Origin: an uncultured Selenomonadales bacterium
GTDB taxonomy: Bacteria; Bacillota; Negativicutes; Selenomonadales; Selenomonadaceae
Direction: 5' to 3'
NCBI GenBank assembly: GCA_937877545.1
Contig: CALFJE010000112.1
Location: 1 to 12,994, forward strand
DNA: 12,994 nucleotides
This document shows positions 7,219 through 12,994 of the stretch, piece after piece; position 1 is the first letter of the stretch; the number at the start of each line of letters is the position of its first letter. The translations under genes and the position numbers were made by a program. The notes below the pieces were generated by a model that saw nothing but the letters and a program-made list of their open reading frames with translations, did not search any database and had not been told where the DNA came from.

Positions 7219-8258
7219 GGATTTTTCGACCGACTTACACAGGGGCGTTTGAGTGCGACGGTAAGGCTTGCAACTCGCGCTGTTGTCGGGATTGGCGGGT
7301 TTCGGCTGACGAGGAGATACGCGATAAATATTCGCGGCTCCCCGCCGTCGACCGCCAAAATTTTTTTAAGCACCTCGACGACTCCGCGCAGGCTTTCAAG
7401 TTGCAACCGTCGGGCGCGTGCCCGTTCCTCGACGAAAATTTTTTGTGCAAGCTCCAACTCAAACACGGCGAAGATTATCTGCCCGCCATCTGCCAAAGCT
7501 ATCCGCGTGTGACTTATCGCCTCGGCGCGGAAATTTATCTGCAGGCAATGACGCTGACTTGTCCCAAAGCGGCAATGCTGATTCTCCTGCGCGGCGAGCC
7601 GATAACCTTTGAAGTCGTCGGGGAACTCAAAGCGCGGCAAATCTTTGACTTCACGACCAAAATCCCGTTGCCCGCCGAAGAATTCTTAGAGCGTCAAAGT
7701 TCGGCGGTAAAAATCTTGCAACGGCGCGACTTACCGATAAACGGGCGGCTGGCGGAGCTTTGCAAGTTTTTTGGCGAGGAGGTTGGCGCGGACTTCGACG
7801 AGGCGGCTCATGCGGCGGCTTTGGCGGAGATATTCGGGCAAATGTACAGCGTCGACTTGACCGCCGACAAAAAGGCTCAACTTGCCGAGACGTATCGCTT
7901 CGGACGCAAGGAGGTTTTGCCTCAAATGCGCGTGAAGTTCGCGACGGTGCTGGAAAATTATCTGGTCAACGAATTCGTCATGCGGTGCTATCCGTGCGCG
8001 TTTGCGGGCGACGAGCTGTTTAATTGCCGCGTGTTCGTGACGACTTATCGGGCGATTGAGTTCGCGGCGGTCTTGACGGCAATATCCAAAGCTCGGCTGA
8101 CGTTGGCGGATTTTATGGATATGCTGTGCGCCCTTAACGATAAGCTCGACCACAGCAAAGGCGGCATGGACGCGATTAAAACCTGCGCGGCGAACGCGGG
8201 CGAAAATTTTTGTTCGATGATGATTGAGAGAGGTGGTTTTTATGAAGGAAATTCTTGA
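7215..8258 (+). CDS. fliB: FliB-type lysine-N-methylase
   Basis: A 347-residue protein matching the flagellin lysine-N-methylase family by its cysteine layout. C14, C19, C23 and C24 sit in the N-terminal CDGKACNSRCCRDWRV; C69 and C78 in CPFLDENFLC; C93 in CxxYPR; and C116 in LTCP. Salmonella FliB methylates flagellin lysines and has been reported to need a 4Fe-4S cluster; the cysteines here fit that. The start is ATG 7215, which overlaps the previous stop as ATGA; the earlier in-frame TTG at 7191 lies well inside the flavoprotein gene and is not favoured. The 3' end overlaps the regulator gene by 17 bp. No flagellin gene is in the window, so the target could be flagellin encoded elsewhere or another protein. 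Family assignment is firm; the substrate is inferred. Confidence 0.82.
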   Translation: MRIFRPTYTGAFECDGKACNSRCCRDWRVSADEEIRDKYSRLPAVDRQNFFKHLDDSAQAFKLQPSGACPFLDENFLCKLQLKHGEDYLPAICQSYPRVTYRLGAEIYLQAMTLTCPKAAMLILLRGEPITFEVVGELKARQIFDFTTKIPLPAEEFLERQSSAVKILQRRDLPINGRLAELCKFFGEEVGADFDEAAHAAALAEIFGQMYSVDLTADKKAQLAETYRFGRKEVLPQMRVKFATVLENYLVNEFVMRCYPCAFAGDELFNCRVFVTTYRAIEFAAVLTAISKARLTLADFMDMLCALNDKLDHSKGGMDAIKTCAANAGENFCSMMIERGGFYEGNS

Positions 8259-8721
8259 GTTGCTGGAGCACAATGCGCGGCTGACGACGGGCGAGCTGGC
8301 GTCGATGTTGCAAAAGTCTGAGTACGAAATCGAAAAGGAAATAGCTGTCCTCGAAAAGGAAAAGATTATCCTTTCCTACGGCGCGTTGATTAACTGGGAG
8401 AAATTCGGCGACGATGTTGTAACCGCGATAATCGAAATTAACTTGACGCCCCAACGCGAAGTCGGCTTCGACGCCATAGCCGAGCGGATTTATCGCTTCG
8501 ACGAGGTGCGCACGGTTTACCTTATGAGCGGCAACTTTGACCTGCTGGTTATCATTGAGGGCAAATCGCTTAAGGACGTGGCAAATTTCGTGGCGACGCG
8601 CCTTGCTCCGATTGAGGGTGTCACGCAGACGCGCAGTCACTTCATGCTTAAGGCGTACAAAAAAGACGGCGTGATAATGGAAGACGACGACAGCGACCGC
8701 AGGCTGGTGGTTGCGCCATGA
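8242..8721 (+). CDS. Lrp/AsnC-family transcriptional regulator
   Basis: A 159-residue regulator. Residues about 1-50 form a winged helix-turn-helix (EHNARLTTGELASMLQKSE, then a second helix). About 65-140 form the RAM effector-binding domain, with the typical VRTVYLMSGNFDLLVIIEG strand-turn-strand. A short acidic tail (MEDDDSD) follows. ATG 8242 is chosen because AGAGG/AGGTGG at 8229-8236 stands at good spacing; a TTG at 8224 would add six residues. The stop overlaps the aminotransferase start by 4 bp. Pairing with a downstream aminotransferase recalls B. subtilis AlaR (YugG) and AlaT (YugH), so local control of amino-acid metabolism is likely. It would be expected to bind an amino acid and may autoregulate this cluster; no operator was identified. 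Confidence 0.9.
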   Translation: MKEILELLEHNARLTTGELASMLQKSEYEIEKEIAVLEKEKIILSYGALINWEKFGDDVVTAIIEINLTPQREVGFDAIAERIYRFDEVRTVYLMSGNFDLLVIIEGKSLKDVANFVATRLAPIEGVTQTRSHFMLKAYKKDGVIMEDDDSDRRLVVAP

Positions 8722-9890
8722 CGTGGAACGATAAGCTGTCCGATTCGGTTAAGTCAATCGCGCCGAGCGGCATAAGGCGATTTTTCGACATAGCGGCTAA
8801 AATGCAGGACGTTATCTCATTGGGCGTTGGCGAACCCGACTTCGTGACGCCCTGGTCAATCCGCGAGAGTTGCGTTTACGGCTTGGAGCGCGGCTATACC
8901 AGCTACACCGCCAACCGAGGTATGCCTAAGCTCCGCGCAGAAATTGCCCGCCACTACGCCGAAAAGTTCAATGTGGCTTACGACGTTGACACGGAGATTT
9001 TGGTTACCGTCGGCGTGAGTGAGGCGTTGGATTTGGCGTTGAGGGCTATCCTCGACCCCGGCGACGAGGTTTTGATACCGGAGCCGTGCTACGTGTCCTA
9101 TCAAGCTTGCACGTATCTGGCTAAGGGCATACCCGTGAGCGTGCCCGCCAAGATTGAAAATGAATTCCGAATCACGCCCGAAGAGTTGGAGCCGTTCGTG
9201 ACGCCAAAGACCAAAGCTATCCTTATCGGCTACCCGAACAACCCCACGGGCGCGATTATGGAGCGCGAGGACTTGCTTAAGATAGCCGACTTCGCCGAGG
9301 CGCACGACTTGATTGTCATAAGCGACGAGATTTACGGCGACTTGACTTACGGCGGCGTCCACGAATGTTTTTCTGCCTTGCCCAAAATGCGCGACAGGAC
9401 GATTTTGCTTAACGGCTTCAGCAAGGCTTATGCCATGACGGGTTGGCGAATCGGCTACGCGCTTTCAAACCCCGACTTTATCGGAGCCATGACCAAGATT
9501 CATCAATACACGATACTTTGTGCGCCGATAACCGCGCAGATGGCGGCTGTCGAGGCTCTCAAGCGCGGCGAAAAGTATATGAAAAAAATGGTCGCCGACT
9601 ACGACAGGCGGCGCAAGCTGATTTACGACGGCTTTAAGACTTTGGGGCTGGACAGCTTCGAGCCGCGAGGCGCGTTTTACATTTTCCCCGACATTACGTC
9701 GAGCGGGCTGACCTCCGAGGAATTCGCCGAAAATTTGATTCAAGCCGAGCACGTCGCGCTGGTACCGGGCACGGCTTTCGGCAAGTGCGGCGCGGGGCAC
9801 GTCCGTTGCTCCTACGCCACCGGCATTGATAAAATTTCCGAGGCGTTGAATCGCATTGAGCATTTTTTGAGGACGCACAAGCATGATTAA
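8718..9890 (+). CDS. PLP-dependent class I/II aminotransferase (AlaT/YugH-like)
   Basis: A 390-residue fold-type-I aminotransferase, full length for the family. Visible motifs are LGVGEPDFVTP near the N-terminus, YTANRGMPKLR (substrate and PLP region), YPNNPTGAIM (about 174-183), SDEIYGDLTY (cofactor Asp and Tyr), and SKAYAMTGWRIGYA with Lys236 as the PLP Schiff-base lysine. VRCSYATG near the C-terminus supplies the carboxylate-binding Arg. It should transfer amino groups between an amino acid and a 2-oxo acid in the cytoplasm. Alanine or aspartate are the likeliest substrates from its resemblance to AlaT, but the sequence alone does not settle this. The start overlaps the Lrp stop (ATGA), and the end overlaps the next gene by 8 bp, so the genes are translated as a coupled set. 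Confidence 0.92.
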   Translation: MTWNDKLSDSVKSIAPSGIRRFFDIAAKMQDVISLGVGEPDFVTPWSIRESCVYGLERGYTSYTANRGMPKLRAEIARHYAEKFNVAYDVDTEILVTVGVSEALDLALRAILDPGDEVLIPEPCYVSYQACTYLAKGIPVSVPAKIENEFRITPEELEPFVTPKTKAILIGYPNNPTGAIMEREDLLKIADFAEAHDLIVISDEIYGDLTYGGVHECFSALPKMRDRTILLNGFSKAYAMTGWRIGYALSNPDFIGAMTKIHQYTILCAPITAQMAAVEALKRGEKYMKKMVADYDRRRKLIYDGFKTLGLDSFEPRGAFYIFPDITSSGLTSEEFAENLIQAEHVALVPGTAFGKCGAGHVRCSYATGIDKISEALNRIEHFLRTHKHD

Positions 9891-10470
9891 CAGATTAAAA
9901 ATTTTCGCGTTGGCGATACTGATGATAGTCGCCGCGCAGGGCAGAGCCTTCGCCGAAATGCCCGAAGTGTCGGCGGGCGAAATGTACTTCGACATTTTCA
10001 AGGGCGTTTACGTGCTCAAGGGCAATGTGCACGTCGCCACGAACAATCACGGCTTCAAGGCTAAGATAACGGCGGACGAGGCTTATGTAAGCGTCACCAA
10101 GCAAACCTGTTGGGCGGAGGGCAATGTCAAGCTGGAGCAGGAGGGCATAACGTTTGGTTGCGACCGCGCCTATCTGCAATGGGCGACGCGCACCGCCGAG
10201 GTTACCGGCTCCGTCAAGTTCGCCAACAAAAAAAGTGTCGCGATTAACTCGGACACCGCAATTTTTAATTGGCACGATAAGGTTGTCGATTTTTATGGAG
10301 CCGTGACGCTCAAGGCGGATAAAAAGTTGAAGTTCGCCGAGGGCGTCAAGCTTGACGGCAAGACTTACCAGCACGTCAAGTATAACGTTGTCGAGGATAC
10401 GATTTTGGAGCTGGATAAGACTTTCGACGCGCCCGAAATTTCAATCCCCGACATCGAATCTCAAGAGTAG
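9883..10470 (+). CDS. LptA/OstA-like periplasmic LPS-transport protein
   Basis: A 195-residue protein with a signal peptide (MINRLK, hydrophobic core, cleavage after AFA at about residue 24). The rest is the short beta-strand repeat of the OstA/LptA fold: pairs such as GVYVLKGNVHVATNNHGFKAKITADEAYV, CWAEGNVKLEQEGITFGCDRAYLQW, and AEVTGSVKFA, where each turn carries a G-N/S-V core. LptA-type proteins bridge the periplasm and carry LPS from the inner to the outer membrane, so this supports a diderm cell. The start codon lies inside the last codons of the aminotransferase gene (8-bp overlap). No LptB, LptC or LptD gene is next to it here. Other OstA-fold proteins such as LptC relatives remain possible. 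Confidence 0.85.
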   Translation: MINRLKIFALAILMIVAAQGRAFAEMPEVSAGEMYFDIFKGVYVLKGNVHVATNNHGFKAKITADEAYVSVTKQTCWAEGNVKLEQEGITFGCDRAYLQWATRTAEVTGSVKFANKKSVAINSDTAIFNWHDKVVDFYGAVTLKADKKLKFAEGVKLDGKTYQHVKYNVVEDTILELDKTFDAPEISIPDIESQE

Positions 10471-10477
10471 CCCCGCG

Positions 10478-10509
10478 TAAAAAAAGGAGCCGCCATGGAC
10501 GGCGGCTCC
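10478..10509 (-). terminator. Leftward rho-independent terminator
   Basis: A perfect 9-bp stem GGAGCCGCC (10486-10494) / GGCGGCTCC (10501-10509) closes the loop ATGGAC. A run of seven A lies to its left (10479-10485), which reads as a T tract on the - strand. It therefore best fits termination of transcripts coming from the chemotaxis gene. It may also slow + strand transcription after the LptA-like gene, but there is no T tract on that side. Confidence 0.7.
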
Positions 10510-10510
10510 C

Positions 10511-10541
10511 CCGCAACAGAAACAGGGATGTTTCTTTGCGG
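10511..10541. repeat. Bulged inverted repeat next to the terminator
   Basis: CCGCAA (10511-10516) pairs with TTGCGG (10536-10541). After a bulged C, AGAAAC (10518-10523) pairs with GTTTCT (10530-10535) around the loop AGGGAT. The 12-bp stem directly abuts the leftward terminator and has no T tract. It may be an RNA-end stabiliser or part of the repeat element that follows. Confidence 0.5.
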
Positions 10542-10593
10542 GCACGACGTTAAAACTATGAGACAGCGCGGGTTGGCTTGTACCCCCGAACGC

Positions 10594-10652
10594 CCCCGCG
10601 AGGCACCCTTTTCTTTGTAACTTTCTTTTGGGTGAGCAAAAGAAAGTTTTTC
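10594..10652. repeat. REP-like dispersed element with 12-bp perfect inverted repeat
   Basis: AACTTTCTTTTG (10619-10630) and CAAAAGAAAGTT (10637-10648) are exact reverse complements around the loop GGTGAG and are followed by a few T. The preceding GCACCCTTTTCTTTGT resembles a short non-coding element that I recall from intergenic regions of many bacterial genomes. On the + strand it could also act as a terminator after the LptA-like gene. Its 10471-10744 gap holds this element, the two hairpins to its left, and a 15-bp palindrome at 10724-10738; no credible gene is present. Confidence 0.5.
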
Positions 10653-10723
10653 AAACATAAAAATCAAAATTATCTAAATCGAAGCGACGAGCCACGGCAA
10701 GGAAAGCCGGTTCGGCGAACCCA

Positions 10724-10738
10724 CCCTTAGGCTAAGGG
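10724..10738. repeat. Short palindrome just after the MCP stop
   Basis: CCCTTAG and CTAAGGG flank a single G, only a few bases past the end of the chemotaxis gene. A nearby GGTTC-GGC-GAACC (about 10710-10722) is a second small hairpin. Neither has a T tract, so they are not clear terminators. Confidence 0.4.
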
Positions 10739-10744
10739 GGCGTT

Positions 10745-12742
10745 TCACCGCCGCAACTTGAACGTTTCGATTTCCTTTTGAAGGTCGTCCGCCATATCTG
10801 CAAGTTGGCGGCTGGCGGAGGCAATTTCCTCCGTGGTGGCGGAAAGCTCCTCCGTCGTGGAGGAAATGCCTTCCGTTTCGCGCGAAAACTTAATCGCCGC
10901 CTCATTTATAACCTTAACCGAGTCGATAATCTGCGAATTGCCGGACTCGGCTTTTTTTATCGCGTCGACGGTCAAGCTGATTTTGCCGGTGAGGGCGTCG
11001 ATTTGCTTAACGATGTCGCGGAAAGCCCCGCCCGCCTCGCCGACAGCCTGAACGCTTACCTGCGTCAAGTCGGTGCCGACGCTCATTGACGCAACCGCCT
11101 TTTCGGTCTGGGCTTGCACGTCGAATATCAGCTTTTGAATTTCGCTCGCCGCCGTAGCAGATTGTTCAGCAAGCTTACGAACTTCCTCAGCGACGACCGC
11201 AAAGCCGCGACCGTGTTCGCCCGCATGTGACGCCTCTATCGCCGCGTTCAGCGCAAGCAAATTGGTTTGGTCGGCTATATCAGAAATGGTTCCGACGATG
11301 TCGCCGATTTTGCTTGAATAATCGCCCAATAACTTGATAATCTGCTCGGACTCTTGGACGGAAGTACGCAGGGATTCCATACTTTCCACGGCATTGCCCA
11401 CGGTTATCGCGCCGGTTTCTGCAGTCTTCATGGCGGCATTTGAGGCATTGGCGACGCCGTCGGAATTCTCCGCAATGACGTTCAAAAGTTCGCGCATGTT
11501 GAGGACGGCGTCGTTGGCGGCTCCGATTGCGTTTTGCTGATTGACAGCCGCGCCGGCAAAGTCCGTAACGGCTCCGGCAATTTGATTCGCGGCGGTCGCC
11601 GATTGACGGGAGTTGTCGTTGAGCGTCTCGGCGGCTTGGCTTACGGTCATGGCACTGTTGCGCGCCTTATGGAAAAAATCATTGAGCTTATCGGTCATGG
11701 TCTCGAAGGCTTTGGCGACGTTGCCCAATTCGTCTTCGGATTCGACGGGCACGGCTTGGAGTGACAGGTTGCCTTTGGAAATTTCGTCTGCCGCGTGATT
11801 TATCGTCAAAATCGGCTTGACGGCGGTATTCGCTATGAAATTTGCAATGAGAACGATAACGACCAGAATGCCGACGCACATGCCGCCCAAAACCAAAGCT
11901 TCCTCAATGGCATCGGCTTCGACCGCGCTGTAGGGGCGGAACGTGGTTATAATCCAATTTGTCTGCGGCTCGCGCTCGTAGCTGACAAGCTTTTTATCGC
12001 CGTCAATCACGACCTCGGCAACGTCGCAAGTGTCGACGCCCGCCTTGCTTATGAAGTCGTACTTGCTCATGTCGAGGCGGTCTTCCTCCTTGGAAATTTG
12101 CAGGGAGGAATGCGATACCATTTTGCCGTTGCCCTCGAAGATAGCCAATTCGGTCTCAGCGTCGGCTTCTTCGGTCAACAGCCCGGTCAACGCGGAAATG
12201 TTGTAGTTGCGCTGAATCATGCCGATAACTTTCCCGTCGGGGCTTTTGACGGGCACCTCAATCACGACGATAGCCAGCCCCGTGGTTTTGCTGACGATAA
12301 CCTCGGAGACGTGTTCTTGACCCTGCGCCGCCGCCTTAAAATAGTCGCGGGAGCTTACGTCGACAAGCTTTGCGTCGTCACTGCGCACGATTTGTTGACC
12401 CTTGCCGTCGCTTATGATGATATTGCTGTCGTCACGAAAGAGCGCGTTGGCATTTTGCACGAGGCTCCGCATGTTGGGGTTGCGATTTTCGGGAGCCGCC
12501 GTCAAATATTCCTGCACGGACGGATTCACTGCCAAAAGCCGCAACGCCGTGAAGTTGCTGCTCATCATGGTGGAGACTTCTTTTTCAATCAACTCGTTCT
12601 TTACCTTGAGTTCTTGCTCCGAAGATACAAAAGCCTCCGTCACCGCGTTGAACAGAGTGTACGCCATCGCCGTCACTAACGGCACCATTCCTATAAATAT
12701 CAACAGGAAAATCAATTTGAATTTGATACTTTGAAACTTCAT
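10745..12742 (-). CDS. Methyl-accepting chemotaxis protein
   Basis: A 665-residue transmembrane chemoreceptor. In order: TM1 (about 8-31); an extracytoplasmic ligand-binding region of about 250 residues with the SSRDYFKAA and VSEVIVSKTTGLAIVVIEVPV pieces typical of dCache/PDC sensors; TM2 (about 285-308, VLGGMCVGILVVIVLIANF); a HAMP domain; and a long coiled-coil signalling domain whose tip has EASHAGEHGRGFAVVAEEVRKLAEQS for CheA/CheW contact. It should relay an external chemical signal to flagellar motors. The ligand is unknown, and the classical amino-acid motif of dCache_1AA sensors was not recognised. The start at 12742 is chosen over an in-frame ATG at 12793 because AGGAAAGG stands 10 bases upstream and the N-terminus then begins directly with a TM segment. 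No C-terminal CheR-binding pentapeptide is seen. It runs against the upstream cluster, from which the hairpin region separates it. Confidence 0.95.
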   Translation of the reverse strand: MKFQSIKFKLIFLLIFIGMVPLVTAMAYTLFNAVTEAFVSSEQELKVKNELIEKEVSTMMSSNFTALRLLAVNPSVQEYLTAAPENRNPNMRSLVQNANALFRDDSNIIISDGKGQQIVRSDDAKLVDVSSRDYFKAAAQGQEHVSEVIVSKTTGLAIVVIEVPVKSPDGKVIGMIQRNYNISALTGLLTEEADAETELAIFEGNGKMVSHSSLQISKEEDRLDMSKYDFISKAGVDTCDVAEVVIDGDKKLVSYEREPQTNWIITTFRPYSAVEADAIEEALVLGGMCVGILVVIVLIANFIANTAVKPILTINHAADEISKGNLSLQAVPVESEDELGNVAKAFETMTDKLNDFFHKARNSAMTVSQAAETLNDNSRQSATAANQIAGAVTDFAGAAVNQQNAIGAANDAVLNMRELLNVIAENSDGVANASNAAMKTAETGAITVGNAVESMESLRTSVQESEQIIKLLGDYSSKIGDIVGTISDIADQTNLLALNAAIEASHAGEHGRGFAVVAEEVRKLAEQSATAASEIQKLIFDVQAQTEKAVASMSVGTDLTQVSVQAVGEAGGAFRDIVKQIDALTGKISLTVDAIKKAESGNSQIIDSVKVINEAAIKFSRETEGISSTTEELSATTEEIASASRQLADMADDLQKEIETFKLRR

Positions 12743-12752
12743 CGACGTACGA

Positions 12753-12760
12753 CCTTTCCT
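12753..12760 (-). promoter_or_regulatory. RBS of the chemotaxis gene
   Basis: On the - strand AGGAAAGG lies 10 bases before the ATG at 12742. It favours this start over the ATG at 12793, which would add 17 basic residues in front of the first membrane segment. Confidence 0.55.
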
Positions 12761-12838
12761 AAATTTGCAGAGTTTAACCCGACTCAACTTCAACGCCTAT
12801 TCTACGCCTGCTTTATGAAAAGTCACTGTGGCAACGGC

Positions 12839-12994
12839 TTAAGTTTCGTTCGGCAAGACCGCCGCCAAAGATTTTATCGCGACTTCAATCATTGAATCAT
12901 CGGGGTTACTTTTAGAAAGTAACCAAACAGCAGACGCGCCGAACCGTTTAGACATTGGCAAGATTATCGCCGCGCCGATACTAATTCTCAGGCA
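12839..12994 (-). CDS. Possible C-terminal end of an unknown gene
   Basis: On the - strand the frame entering at the right edge is open for 51 codons and ends in TAA at 12841-12839, about 96 bp before the chemotaxis start. The peptide ends VAIKSLAAVLPNET, which could be an amphipathic helix. It is not recognised. A frame this long can be open by chance, the + strand is also open over much of the same stretch without a start codon, and a perfect inverted repeat lies inside it. It may therefore be non-coding repeat DNA. Confidence 0.25.
   Translation of the reverse strand, partial: CLRISIGAAIILPMSKRFGASAVWLLSKSNPDDSMIEVAIKSLAAVLPNET
12904..12924. repeat. 9-bp perfect inverted repeat
   Basis: GGTTACTTT (12904-12912) and AAAGTAACC (12916-12924) flank TAG. 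The core, (G)TTACTTT with its complement, recalls the GTAACTTTC half of the element at 10594-10652, so both may belong to one dispersed family bracketing the chemotaxis gene. Confidence 0.5.

Noticed and set aside
10461..10667. 68-residue open frame on the - strand
   Set aside because: It runs through two hairpins and the REP-like repeat; its peptide looks like a translated non-coding repeat.
10708..10725. T-arm-like GGTTC...GAACC suggesting a tRNA
   Set aside because: No acceptor, D or anticodon arms can be folded around it.
11795..12679. 294-residue open frame on the + strand
   Set aside because: It lies fully opposite the clear chemotaxis gene, has no recognisable domain, and arises from that gene's codon bias.
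12789..12815. Sigma-28-like promoter for the chemotaxis gene (TAAA-N15-GCGTTGAA on the - strand)
   Set aside because: Only four of eight -10 positions match the usual GCCGATAA, so it is no better than chance.

Overview
This window looks like chromosomal DNA of a diderm Firmicute, most likely a Negativicute (Selenomonadales-like). Two traits coexist. Genes start behind strong AAAGGAG-type ribosome binding sites, as in Firmicutes. The proteins include outer-membrane machinery: two TonB-dependent receptors and an LptA/OstA-type LPS-transport protein. The assignment is inferred from gene content, not from a database match.

Left half (1-6540): a tandem duplication of a TPR-protein plus TonB-dependent-receptor module on the + strand. 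TPR1 is open through the left edge and carries a Pro/Lys/Glu-rich repeat and a predicted coiled coil before eight TPRs. A terminator and a possible promoter separate it from receptor 1. TPR2 (signal peptide, seven TPRs) lies 30 bp upstream of receptor 2. The receptors share almost the same plug but have different outer loops. Receptor 2 is interrupted by a run of eight G in its signal-peptide region; nine G (or six) would restore a full-length 708-residue protein. This has the form of a phase-variation switch and is the most interesting signal in the window, provided the G count is real.

Middle (6601-10470): five tightly packed + strand genes with start/stop overlaps: an iron-sulfur flavoprotein of the NADPH-dependent FMN reductase family, a FliB-type lysine-N-methylase, an Lrp/AsnC regulator, a class I/II aminotransferase (the last two resemble the AlaR/AlaT pair of Bacillus), and an LptA/OstA-like periplasmic protein.

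Right (10471-12994): a 274-bp intergenic stretch full of hairpins, including a leftward terminator and a 12-bp perfect inverted repeat that looks like a dispersed REP-type element. Beyond it lie a methyl-accepting chemotaxis protein on the - strand and, at the right edge, a short open - strand frame of uncertain reality.

Working picture: the TPR proteins probably act in or facing the periplasm next to the receptors, so the module may be a nutrient-uptake or surface-variation locus. The ligand cannot be named from sequence. No RNA genes, CRISPR arrays or transposase genes were seen.
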